Below are positions 8,571 to 16,890 of a stretch of DNA of 31,335 bases, piece after piece. Where the stretch lies: assembly GCA_019894815.1 (NCBI GenBank), contig JAGXNU010000003.1, forward strand, positions 1 through 31,335, in the 5' to 3' direction. This stretch comes from Promethearchaeota archaeon (GTDB taxonomy: Archaea; Asgardarchaeota; Lokiarchaeia; Sigyniarchaeales; SOKP01). A program made the position numbers and the translations under genes. The notes under the pieces are model-generated. The model saw nothing but the letters and a program-made list of their open reading frames with translations, did no database searches and was not told the DNA's origin. Position 1 is the first letter of the stretch. Every line of letters starts with the position of its first letter.

Positions 8571-8984
8571 AATTTCCTCAAAAGAAACTTATTTTTTTTA
8601 AAATATACTCGTATTTAGTTTTCAATCAAATATATAATCTCATATCGAAATCAAAAAACCATCGATGACGACATTTTTTTAACTTGGAGGGATATAATAA
8701 AAAAAAAACATCAGAACATCGATTTTACATAGTGTGGTGTATTTAATAATAGGAAATTGTCCAACCGATTTTAAAATAACTTACAGATAATTGATAAAAT
8801 AACTTTATATTGGAGAAATGAATAAATTTTTATATTAAAAAGTGTAAAATATTTACGATAAAGATTAATTGGTCATAGGTTTATACTTATCAAGTAAGCC
8901 GACAAAATAAATTAACCGTTAATCCATTACCAAGAAACAAATTTGTATAAGAATGTTTAATATTGAAAAATTAGATGGAAAAAT
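8571..8984. other. 414-base intergenic region before the nrdD fragment
   Basis: No convincing gene is seen here. The stretch is very AT-rich and holds the divergent promoters of the cupin and of nrdD. Candidate elements for nrdD are a TATA-like GGTTTATACTTA (about 8877-8888), the inverted repeat ATTAAC-C-GTTAAT (8911-8923) and the palindrome ACAAATTTGT (8937-8946), the last two between the TATA element and the start codon, where a regulator could bind. They are short enough to arise by chance in AT-rich DNA. Confidence 0.4.
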
Positions 8985-9527
8985 ATGGTTTTAATTCGTG
9001 AATCAGAAGCAATAGAAGAAAATAGAAATAAATTAGGAAAAAAAGGTTTTTTAAATAATTTATTGCCAAGAGTCTTTAGAACTGAAGGAGACGTAGTAAC
9101 ATTTGAACCAAAAAAGATAGAAGAGAGTATAATAAACGAAACATGTATAGACCCTCATTCTGCTAATGAAATAACGCAATTAGTTGTTCGAAGGATCATT
9201 TCTTCTGGAATGAAATTTCTCTCTGGACCACACATTAGAGAAATAGTATGTTCAATTTTATCTGAAGAACATTATGAAGAGGCACGAAAATTATATACTC
9301 GAATTGGAATGCCTTTAATGGATTATGAAGCTATTTTAGAAAATGGTTTAAATGAAAATGCAAATCAGCACATGAATCCTGAAAGTATTCACCATTGGGC
9401 AGCAAATCGGATTTCAGATGAATATGCTCTTTTGAGAATTTTAGATTCTGAAGAAGCTCATGCTCATTTATATGGTGATATTCATATTCATTTGCTTAGG
9501 TATTTTGATTTGAGACCTTTTTGTTGA
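8985..9527 (+). pseudogene. nrdD: Anaerobic ribonucleotide reductase, N-terminal fragment
   Basis: The intact enzyme reduces ribonucleotides under anaerobic conditions using a glycyl radical. Only 180 residues of an expected 600-700 or more remain. Residues of about 27-115 are the ATP-cone regulatory domain (RVFRTEGDVVTFEPKKIEES, then the helical block up to EEHYEEARKLYTRIG). Residues 116-180 are the start of the catalytic domain (NANQHMNPESIHHWAANRIS, EEAHAHLYGDIHIHLL, FDLRPFC). The frame then hits TGA at 9525-9527 immediately after the RPFC motif, where the family normally continues. No NrdD sequence follows in any frame until about 16360, where the C-terminal end appears. A stand-alone ATP-cone protein is conceivable, but the cut inside the catalytic domain argues for a broken gene. 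Confidence 0.85.
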
Positions 9528-9544
9528 GATTATAAGTATTTAAA

Positions 9545-10341
9545 TTATTTAGAGTTGTGAAGAGAAAAGTAATGATCCTTTTTAGATAATTCTTCTTCGG
9601 TATCGTAATTAGATACGATACTAGATAAAACCTCTTGAGGAATTAGGTTTTTTAACAACACATATTTATTTATTGTTATGCGCACTTTAACATCTGGTAA
9701 TTTTATTTTCACATGCAAATCGCATAATGCCTTTAACAATTCTAAGCTTTCAATACTTTCTCGACTTGCATTACACAGAGCAAGCTTTTCTTTAATATAA
9801 ACCACATGTATTCTATTATTATAATTAAATACCATATAATTTTCCGTATAGTGATATTCGAAATTTTCATTTTGGTAAAGAATTCTATCATCAAAAATCT
9901 TATAAACTTTATACCACTGTGCTTTTCAATTAGTCTGTTCAATTTACGATAATCTCCATGAAAAAACACGTCAAAGAAATCTATTAAGGATAAATAACTA
10001 TCATTAGGTCGATATACAACGGTTTTATTCCTAAAATCCCTTAATATATTGTTTTTTTGAATTCCATAACAAAAATCTGGAATGTTTGTTACTCCGTATT
10101 TTAATCTCATATTCAATAAAAATCTCCTCGAACAACGGGGGGTTAATACACAAGAAACTCTATCCAGTTGGCATTTTTTAAAACATAAATCTTCAACCTG
10201 GTCCATTAAAATTGAAATTAATTCTTTTATATTCTTTTCTTGAGAAGTTTTTTCAATATATTTAAGTATATCACGATAATCTATTGATTTTTCAGACATG
10301 AAATCATCAATCCTTTTTTGAGCTTCGTCGATGAACGTCAT
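9545..10341 (-). pseudogene. Cys-rich unknown protein, interrupted by a frameshift
   Basis: Two overlapping frames read as one gene. The first (from ATG at 10341) gives about 142 sensible residues, with a Cys cluster (LCFKKCQLDRVSCVLTPRC, about residues 52-70) and HGDYRKLNRLIEKHSG. After that it degenerates into a run of Ile and Trp. In the -1 neighbour frame, YKVYKIFDDRILYQNENFEY and NNRIHVVYIKEKLALCN continue naturally to a stop at 9545. One lost base between about 9905 and 9925 explains both, giving an original protein of about 265 residues. The family is not recognised; the Cys cluster might bind metal. Its start overlaps the end of the HAD-glycosidase gene by 35 bases, so it was probably the last gene of that operon. 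A sequencing error in the T/A-rich stretch could also cause the break. Confidence 0.65.
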
Positions 10342-12430
10342 TCTTATCCCCTTCAGAGATTTCTAAATTATTAATATTCAGATAATAACAGGTGTGGATA
10401 TATTCTGCAGCGGACCAAGCCTGATATATTTTTCCCATTGGACGCCCAGTTTGACCATGGAACCACTCATTAAATTCCCAGTCTTGAAATATACCCTTTT
10501 TATTAAGTTTTGCAAGAGAATATAATTCTTGAAGCGCAAGTTCTTTAAAACCTAATTTATAAATAAATCTAACCCAGTGAGCTCCGATAAAGGGCCATAT
10601 TCCCCCATTATGATAGTGATTAGGTAGATTTAAAAGATTAACTGTATAGTAACCTTTCCAATCGTCAGCTCCAGGAGTAACGACTGGATATAAGTTTTTT
10701 ACAGGATAGGGTTCGTTAACACCAACGCCCCACATAAATCGAAATGCTAATTCTGATTTTGATTGATCAAGAATATCAGATAAACTAGCCATTACATTAC
10801 CAAATACATCACATCGCCAGGAAAAGTTAAATGGAGTTTCTTGAGCTATTAAATAGCTAGTATCACCTAACATATTCTGGGAATCAAAGTTTCCTCTTTT
10901 AACACAGGCAAGATTAGTAGTGCTTGGCCAAAATGTATCGATGATAGCTTTTTTTATAATTTGAGACCATCTAATAAAAGCTCCAGCAGTTTCATTGTCA
11001 CCTAATATCTCTAATAAATGTCCAAAACAAACATTTGCTCGATACCATAAGACTTCATCATAAAGAACGTTATAACTATGCCCAAATAGGTCTGTCCAAT
11101 CACCTGCTTCTGGTATTTCCAATAGACCATCATCATTAGCATCATGTGCACTTAACCATGTCATCATCTTCCTTAATTGGTTAATATACCGATTTAAAAA
11201 ATCGATATCATTTTTTTTTTTTATATAATGATAAAAAGCAATAATGACCCACAAATTGCTATCTATCGAACAAATACCTCCCAAACCGGCATATTCTGGC
11301 TTGTTTCCATCTAAAGAAACATTTGTTGGAATCTGACCATTAGGATTAATATTATCTAATAGAGTTTTAAAAGTAATACGTTGGCATTGATGAATCTCAG
11401 GATCTTCAATTAAAGGTAAAGATCCTATAATTGTAATAGACCCATCTCTAGCCCAAACACTTTTATAATTAACATCGGTTCCCCTAGTTTCATTATCTAC
11501 AATAGAACAAGCACTAAAACCAAGTGGTGTTATATTTTTCCTTAAAGCTTCAACAGCTTTATTAAAACCTTTTCTTATGAAAATAATTCTTTTTTTTTTT
11601 TTATATGTGTCTTTTAGTTCTTTTGTAGCAAATAATTTTACTTCTCTTTGGATTTTCTCTTTTAATGTAGGTTTCCCGTGATGGAATGTTTTAGGCACGA
11701 TTCCAAAATGAACAAGTCCTTCCAAAAGTCCAAAAGACCTTTCTTGTTGAGCATGATAAATATTAATATTGTTATGTGTTATAGCATACAATTCAACTTG
11801 AGAATTACTGACGACAATTCCACTAACTTCATCTAATTGAAACATAGCTGATTCACTTCCACTATCACCAGCTACGATAATTTCCCTTGTATTAATTTTT
11901 AATTGCTTGGCAAGCCATTTTAAGGCATTCCCTTTATTTGCCCTTTTCGGTATTATATCTAAAAACCGTGATGAGGAGTATATAACATTTACATTTATTC
12001 CTGCTTTCTCCAATTCTTGCTTTACTTGAATGTATGTTTCGATACTCATATTTTCACAATACCAGCTTGATTTATAATAATGCTGTACATGGTCTGATTG
12101 TTTAGTTATATCATAGTGAGCTGAAATAATATTTTCAATTTTCTGCAGATCCCACCCTTCTTCTAAAATCTCAGAAAATTCCTCTAATTTAAGACTTTTT
12201 TTACAATCATAAATACAGGTTCCAATACCACTTATTATATAATCAGGTTTAGGTATGATCTCATTTTCAATTAATGGGATAATCCTTTCAATTAGACGCC
12301 CACTATTATAACATAATAACGGTCGATTATTCATATCTAATTTCTTCCATGTTTCAAAAAATGACAAAGTTCCTTCTTTATCACCTAACAGTGTTCCATC
12401 AAGATCTGTACACAATAATTTAAATTTCAT
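10307..12430 (-). CDS. HAD-IIB phosphatase fused to a six-hairpin glycosidase
   Basis: The 707-residue protein joins two enzymes. Residues 1-245 form a HAD-IIB phosphatase of the sucrose-phosphate/mannosylfructose-phosphate phosphatase type: nucleophile motif DLDGTL (9-14), KGNALKWLA, and acidic motif AGDSGSESAMF (about 192-202). A basic linker (about 250-285) leads to an (alpha/alpha)6 glycosidase domain (about 290-690). That domain shows VWARDGS, CSIDSNLWVIIAFYHY, EIPEAGDWTD, NHYHNGGIWP and EWFHGQTGRPMGKIYQAWSA, patterns shared by amylo-1,6-glucosidase and GH100-like invertase families. The likely roles are removal of phosphate from a disaccharide phosphate and hydrolysis of a glycosidic bond; the substrate is inference from the neighbouring synthase. 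No signal peptide, so it acts in the cytoplasm. Confidence 0.82.
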   Translation of the reverse strand: MKFKLLCTDLDGTLLGDKEGTLSFFETWKKLDMNNRPLLCYNSGRLIERIIPLIENEIIPKPDYIISGIGTCIYDCKKSLKLEEFSEILEEGWDLQKIENIISAHYDITKQSDHVQHYYKSSWYCENMSIETYIQVKQELEKAGINVNVIYSSSRFLDIIPKRANKGNALKWLAKQLKINTREIIVAGDSGSESAMFQLDEVSGIVVSNSQVELYAITHNNINIYHAQQERSFGLLEGLVHFGIVPKTFHHGKPTLKEKIQREVKLFATKELKDTYKKKKRIIFIRKGFNKAVEALRKNITPLGFSACSIVDNETRGTDVNYKSVWARDGSITIIGSLPLIEDPEIHQCQRITFKTLLDNINPNGQIPTNVSLDGNKPEYAGLGGICSIDSNLWVIIAFYHYIKKKNDIDFLNRYINQLRKMMTWLSAHDANDDGLLEIPEAGDWTDLFGHSYNVLYDEVLWYRANVCFGHLLEILGDNETAGAFIRWSQIIKKAIIDTFWPSTTNLACVKRGNFDSQNMLGDTSYLIAQETPFNFSWRCDVFGNVMASLSDILDQSKSELAFRFMWGVGVNEPYPVKNLYPVVTPGADDWKGYYTVNLLNLPNHYHNGGIWPFIGAHWVRFIYKLGFKELALQELYSLAKLNKKGIFQDWEFNEWFHGQTGRPMGKIYQAWSAAEYIHTCYYLNINNLEISEGDKNDVHRRSSKKD

Positions 12431-12476
12431 ACTTAATCCTCACATACAATCAATTTAATATGTTATCTTTATCAAC

Positions 12477-12737
12477 TTATACACATTCTAAAGAATATGT
12501 AATCATTTCAGCAGGAATTATGAATTTATCTTTTTGTTTAATTACAATGCTATGATAATATTCAGATAATCCTAAGAACCCATATATTACGGATTCATCT
12601 TGATCAAATATAATTTTTACAATCGTTCCATTAGATTTTATTTTAACATTATCATATACTCTTTCATCTATTAATGGAATTTTTAATTCTGAAACAAGTT
12701 CATATACTCTTGTTATGAAATACTCTGTGCTACTCAA
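12477..12737 (-). CDS. Small unknown protein in the disaccharide operon
   Basis: The 86-residue protein is not recognised. It starts MSSTEYFITRVYELVSELKI, a likely helix, followed by alternating strands (VKIKSNGTIVKIIFD, SIVIKQKDKFIIP) that suggest a small alpha/beta fold. There are no Cys clusters or membrane segments. It sits between the two HAD genes on the same strand, 46 bases before the fusion gene, with 84 bases to the phosphatase gene behind it, so it is probably part of the operon and may be an accessory or regulatory subunit. Confidence 0.6.
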   Translation of the reverse strand: MSSTEYFITRVYELVSELKIPLIDERVYDNVKIKSNGTIVKIIFDQDESVIYGFLGLSEYYHSIVIKQKDKFIIPAEMITYSLECV

Positions 12738-12821
12738 ATAATCACCTTTTATTTTTTTATTTTATTACAATTACATTTCCATTCTTAACATCAAAATTGG
12801 TTTTAATAAAGCATAATGAAA

Positions 12822-13658
12822 TTAGCTCAAAGTTAGAAATTTCGATGATATGATACCATGTTTTATTAATCCCTCAATAATTCCAGAAACATAATATCCA
12901 TTTAAATTTCTATAGCCTTCTGCAAAATAAACATTCTTATGGAGATTATGCATGTGAAGTTTACTTCTTACAATATTCTTAAGCCTCTGAGTTGCATTCC
13001 TGACTAAAATAGATTTATAACCAAAAATTAGAGGATGCAAGTCATTTCCACTGTCTCCGCAATATATAAAATCCTTTTTCTTTATATTAGTCTTCTTTCT
13101 TAAATATTCTAATGCACCTAATTTAGTAGTACATTCTGGCATAATGTCTAAATATCCATAGTGTTTGGATTCATTAACGCTAAAAATGGTTGTCGCATTT
13201 ATACATATTGATTTAATTATTTTTTCAATCTCTCTTCGAGTATTTTTTTGAGAAAAGGAATCTAAATCATCAACATAATAACTTAATTTAAAATCATTTT
13301 GGTTATAATGTTCTTGTAATCTTAAAATAGGAATATTTGATAATTTTTTCTTGAAAAGATTAATATTCCATTTCTTAGTGTTTTCTTTAATTTCTTTAAT
13401 CCAATTTCTATCCTCTATAAATTTATCAGCAATTCTATAATAAACCTTTGTACCTATTTCAGTGATTAAATATTTAGGGAGTGGTGCTTTAAATTTTTTT
13501 ATTCCATGTATTACTGATTTGAGTCTTCTTCCAGTCGCATAAATTAATTCAATATTTTTCTCCTTAATTATTTCTTTAAAAATTTTCATTGAATTGTCGT
13601 ATTTATGCTTTCCATTTGGGAATAATGTTCTATCTAAGTCGGTTGCTAATATATACAC
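12822..13658 (-). CDS. Sucrose-phosphate phosphatase-like HAD hydrolase
   Basis: The 278-residue protein is a HAD-IIB phosphatase of the SPP/mannosylfructose-phosphate phosphatase type. Motif I is ATDLDRTLFPNG (about 5-16), motif II lies in LIYATGRRLKSV (about 38-49), the lysine motif is in TKLGALEYL and motif IV is YCGDSGNDLHPL (about 198-209). The cap domain is between. It would remove the phosphate from the product of the adjacent glycosyltransferase. The start codon lies only three bases past that gene's stop, so the two are translationally coupled, a typical synthase-phosphatase pair. The fusion protein at 10307-12430 carries a second, diverged copy of the same domain. Confidence 0.87.
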   Translation of the reverse strand: MYILATDLDRTLFPNGKHKYDNSMKIFKEIIKEKNIELIYATGRRLKSVIHGIKKFKAPLPKYLITEIGTKVYYRIADKFIEDRNWIKEIKENTKKWNINLFKKKLSNIPILRLQEHYNQNDFKLSYYVDDLDSFSQKNTRREIEKIIKSICINATTIFSVNESKHYGYLDIMPECTTKLGALEYLRKKTNIKKKDFIYCGDSGNDLHPLIFGYKSILVRNATQRLKNIVRSKLHMHNLHKNVYFAEGYRNLNGYYVSGIIEGLIKHGIISSKFLTLS

Positions 13659-13661
13659 TTT

Positions 13662-15065
13662 TTACACTTTAATTTCTTTTTTTATTTCTAACAATATTTT
13701 CTCGTCGAGAATTTCCCCTATTTTTTCTTCTATTTCTAACAATAAATTCTTGGCTAACCTGTTCCAAGAATAATCATTTTGTGCAATTTTATATACATAA
13801 TCTGATTGGTATTTTATTTGTTGAGGATTCTCTATCATGTAATCTATTTTTTCAGCATATGCTTCAGGATTATTACTTTCAACGATTTCAGGGATTTTAT
13901 TTAAAGCTTCATTAACAAAGGGTATAAATTTTGAACAAATAATGGCACATTTTGAAGCAGCAGCTTCTGAGACGGCCATTCCCCATCCTTCCATTAAAGA
14001 AGCACTAATATAAATGTTTGATAAAGAAAATAATTCTGCTAATTGCTCATTTGAAAGGTACTCATTTATTAAAATAATATTCTTTTTATTCAATTTTTTA
14101 TATAATCTTTCGATTTTTCTGTATAGTTTGGACTTTTTATCAGCATTCATAATTAAAATTGCTTTTCGTTTATTTTTAATTTTTGAAAAAGCTTTAAGAA
14201 TGAGAGGTTTTTGTTTAGTTCGAGTTGTTCTACTAGCTTCTATAAAGATTGTTTTCGACTTTATTTTTCGTATTATTTTTTTTTTTTTCATAATTTTCTT
14301 TAATAGTGTTAATGCTTTATCACAAGATTCGATTTCTCTATGTTTAAATCGAGATGTATCAACTCCAGGGGGATGCCACAAGCAAGATCTAACTTTGGAA
14401 TCATATTCCTTTAGGATATTTTCTATTTCCTTTGAAGTTGAAACAACACCATCAATATGTTTTATAATATATTCTTCATGGCTTATTCGATTCTTGAGAT
14501 TTAATGATGGATCTATTGCTTTAGATTGTTGAAGTAAATTTTTTTTCTTTAATAATCCTAGTGAATGTGGTGTCCACACATGAATTATGTGTTTGTTTAA
14601 CTGTTTTTTAAGCTCAGAATTAATAAGGATACCTAAGTAAGCACTATCCCAATAATGTGAACTAATTAAATCAATCGATTCTAGTTTCATTCCAATTAAA
14701 TTAGCAGTATTAAAAAAGTAATTTTTTTCTGAGATTAGATTCTCCTTAGTTAATGATTCTTTAGGTATGAATCTATTTTCTCCATCATCCAAATATAATA
14801 ATCTACAATAATTTCCACTTTCTCCCCATATATTATCATAATATTTAATACCCGTATGGAGGTCCCCAGTTACAGGATGTCTATAACCCCCTCTATTAAT
14901 AATAGTAATTTTAAATCCTATATTCAAGAGAGCTTTTGAAAAATTATTTACATAAAAATTTTGACCTCCTGTATCTGTTGTTACGGTTATAATGGGTGAA
15001 TGACAACCATGATTTGTAATAATTAAGTAATGTTTCCTTTTAGATTTATTAAATCGTTTGTTCAT
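13662..15065 (-). CDS. GT4 glycosyltransferase, sucrose-phosphate-synthase-like
   Basis: The 467-residue enzyme has a GT-B fold. Near the N-terminus, TTDTGGQNFYVNNFSKAL (about residues 28-45) carries the Asp-Thr-Gly-Gly-Gln signature of sucrose-phosphate synthase, sucrose synthase and mannosylfructose-phosphate synthase. Further on are SSHYWDSAYLG and HTPHSLG-like WTPHSLGLLKKK, also typical of that group. The nucleotide-sugar site is EGWGMAVSEAAASKCAII (about 356-374) with the EX7E pair. It probably transfers glucose or mannose from a nucleotide sugar to fructose 6-phosphate; donor and acceptor cannot be fixed from sequence. It is first in a tight operon with the phosphatase. ATG at 15065 is the only good start. 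Confidence 0.85.
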   Translation of the reverse strand: MNKRFNKSKRKHYLIITNHGCHSPIITVTTDTGGQNFYVNNFSKALLNIGFKITIINRGGYRHPVTGDLHTGIKYYDNIWGESGNYCRLLYLDDGENRFIPKESLTKENLISEKNYFFNTANLIGMKLESIDLISSHYWDSAYLGILINSELKKQLNKHIIHVWTPHSLGLLKKKNLLQQSKAIDPSLNLKNRISHEEYIIKHIDGVVSTSKEIENILKEYDSKVRSCLWHPPGVDTSRFKHREIESCDKALTLLKKIMKKKKIIRKIKSKTIFIEASRTTRTKQKPLILKAFSKIKNKRKAILIMNADKKSKLYRKIERLYKKLNKKNIILINEYLSNEQLAELFSLSNIYISASLMEGWGMAVSEAAASKCAIICSKFIPFVNEALNKIPEIVESNNPEAYAEKIDYMIENPQQIKYQSDYVYKIAQNDYSWNRLAKNLLLEIEEKIGEILDEKILLEIKKEIKV

Positions 15066-15145
15066 ATATGTTAGTATATTTTTGTTCCATTTTCAATTTA
15101 CCTCTTTATTTTTAGATTTTTTATATTGTGAGAATTCACTCGTTA

Positions 15146-16063
15146 TTAAATCGTTTTTAAAAATCCTTTTATTCTTTTCTTAAGGGAATTGTACTGCATT
15201 AAAGCTTCATTTACGGGGATATATGGGATCTTCTTCTTCTTACAGGTATATTTATGAGTATAATTATATCCTGCAATAATTGTTCCCTTCGATAATGCAG
15301 GAGTCTCAAGGATAGCATTTATAGGTCCTGAATTTAAGAGTTTGTTCACATAAGGTAATATCGCTTTTGAAAGTATTCTTGACGCATCTTTTGCAGCCAT
15401 GGTAGGAATGTGATCGTTTGCATAATGCCAAACGCCATTTACATAATAGATTTTATCTACTTCTGGATAAGAAAGACTTGATTCAACTAAATCTTTATCA
15501 TTAGCACCTGCATCAACAAGAATACTATTTTTTTTCATTAAATTTAACATATCCATATCGATAAGGTGTGGAACTCTAAAAGAAGGTCTACGAATCGCAG
15601 AGAAAAAAAGTATGTCCACATTTGGTAAGTGATTTCGAAGGATTTCTTTAGTGTTTAATATATTATCCTCATCAGATTTTAGTATTTTAATATTATCTTT
15701 ACAATTATGCCATAAATATTTAGGAACATAATTTAAAGCACGATCTTCAACAGAATCTGGATGCTTATCAACAATAATTAATTTAACTCTCTGATGCATG
15801 AAAACATTTAAGGCATTTGAACCTATCGTTCCCAATCCAATAATCATTATGGTGGCAGGTTCTATATTATTACTGAAGCAACCTGCGATTCTTCTTTGTT
15901 TTTTACGGAAGATTTCTAATGCTTTTAAAGCAGCAATAATGCCGGTTAATTTACTCATAGGTTTCAATAAAGGATATTCGGGGCCTTCTTCTTCCACCCA
16001 TTCAAACGCAATTGCGATCGCTCCAGCCTTTTTTATTTGATGATAATCTACTTTTAATAACAA
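15146..16063 (-). pseudogene. Alanine dehydrogenase-like protein lacking its N-terminus
   Basis: The product belongs to the alanine dehydrogenase/transhydrogenase family. A partial catalytic domain (AIAIAFEWVEEEGPEYPLLK, PMSKLTG) is followed by a Rossmann NAD site IMIIGLGTIGSNA (about residues 72-84). VDAGANDKD, NGVWHYANDHIPT and ASRILSKAILPYVNKLL follow, all at the family's spacing. The first sensible residues correspond to about position 100 of a normal 360-residue enzyme, so the N-terminal substrate-binding part with its catalytic Lys and His is missing. The only start is TTG at 16063, right after an in-frame TAA. It is probably a remnant cut near the right edge of the inserted block. A function as a shortened oxidoreductase cannot be excluded. 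Confidence 0.7.
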
Positions 16064-16359
16064 GTTTTAACCTTTTAGCTTTTGCTGGAAATGGACTTGC
16101 TGATGATGATATTACTAATGAGCTAGGTGTTGTCTTAAGTAGTCAAAGGATTGCAAATGAAGTAATTACGTCATTTTCAAAACCCAGAGCCATATAAAGA
16201 TAAATTAATTCTATGAATGTTAGATGATCAAATAGATATATTTTGTATTGTTTTTTTTCTAATCTAGAAATAAGTCTATTAATTCAGAAGCCGTTTCCAT
16301 CAATTTTATAAAACCAATTCTTATTATTAAATTTCATAACTCAAGAATTTTTCTATCTT
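16064..16359. other. Junction region without recognisable genes
   Basis: About 300 bases lie between the truncated dehydrogenase and the nrdD remnant. A plus-strand frame reads NLLAFAGNGLADDDITNELG on to SFSKPRAI (about 16069-16196) without a stop, in the same frame as the nrdD tail, but I cannot assign it to NrdD or to anything else. Stops then accumulate in all frames. This looks like decayed coding DNA at an insertion or deletion junction. Confidence 0.4.
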
Positions 16360-16781
16360 TTTAATCGATTTTGTAGAACTGCTAATATCCCATTATCCGA
16401 GAGAATTAGAAAGCAAGGAGATTACCATCCTATTGTTGAGGGTGGCGTAATAACACATATTTGGATGGGAGAGCAAAAACCAGACATTCAGGGGTTATGG
16501 GAACTGACAAAAAATATCTGCTTGAATACTAATACGGCCTATTTTGCATATACTCCTGATTTTACTTACTGTCCTCATTGTAGAAAGATGTTCCGAGGCG
16601 GAGATTTTAAGTGCCCCCAATGTCATTCTGAAGATGTAAAGGTTTACTCCTGAATTACTGGATATAATAGTGAAGTAAATAGATATAATCATGGTAAAAG
16701 AGCAGAATGGAAGAGTATGAAAAATACCGTCGTAAAGATAATCCTAATGAAAAATTTGAAAGAAGAGAATACCAAAAATAA
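16360..16781 (+). pseudogene. nrdD: Anaerobic ribonucleotide reductase, C-terminal remnant
   Basis: The frame reads ANIPLSERIRKQGDYHPIVE, GGVITHIWMGEQKPD, LWELTKNIC and TAYFAYTPDFTYC. These are followed by the zinc site (CPHC and CPQC, 16570-16625), then SEDVKVYS and a TGA stop at 16651-16653 where NrdD has Arg (a CGA to TGA change fits). After the stop the same frame continues ITGYNSEVNRYNHGKRAEW, which includes the glycyl-radical loop with its Gly. After that the reading shifts to the next frame, where EYEKYRRKDNPNEKF runs to a stop at 16779-16781; a single lost A near 16710 explains this. With one nonsense mutation and one probable frameshift, the gene cannot make an active enzyme unless the stop is read through. 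Confidence 0.85.
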
Positions 16782-16849
16782 TTTATTTAATTTTTATTAT
16801 AAAATACTTTTAAAATTTCTAAATTGAAAAGTAAATATCAAATAATAAC

Positions 16850-16858
16850 TTTATAAAT
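16850..16858 (+). promoter_or_regulatory. TATA box of the MazG gene
   Basis: TTTATAAAT is centred about 37 bases before the ATG at 16891, predicting transcription start near 16880 and a leader of only about ten bases, typical of archaeal leaderless or short-leader genes. Confidence 0.5.
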
Positions 16859-16890
16859 TTCTCTAAATAGGATTCTTAATTAATTATACT

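Larger units (their letters stand above)
9528..16359. mobile_element. Foreign gene block lying inside nrdD
   Basis: This segment separates the two ends of nrdD. All its intact genes run on the minus strand, opposite to nrdD, and concern sugar metabolism or are unknown. Their products are rich in Lys, Ile and Asn. The hexamer TTTTGT lies at both break points (9519-9524 and 16369-16374) in the same reading-frame phase (Phe-Cys). I see no transposase, integrase, tRNA or terminal inverted repeat, so the way it arrived is unknown. About 400 central NrdD codons are also missing, so a deletion accompanied or followed the insertion. An assembly chimera is the main alternative. Confidence 0.5.

Noticed and set aside
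9525..9527. TGA at the end of the nrdD fragment as a selenocysteine codon or intein/intron border
   Set aside because: No NrdD sequence follows in any frame nearby, no intein motifs are seen and no splice-type structure is evident; a true break fits better.
14014..14532. 172-residue plus-strand open frame
   Set aside because: It is antisense to the glycosyltransferase and is composed of Phe/Ile/Ser runs, the typical shadow of Lys/Glu/Asn-rich coding DNA.
16012..16197. 61-residue plus-strand frame, considered as part of nrdD or an independent gene
   Set aside because: Its start overlaps the dehydrogenase remnant, it matches no NrdD motif I know, and it ends in several stops. It is kept only as an unassigned junction stretch.
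16465..16653. Stand-alone 62-residue zinc-ribbon protein
   Set aside because: The zinc site is that of NrdD, and NrdD sequence continues in the same frame both before the ATG and after the TGA, so it is a pseudogene piece and not a small gene.
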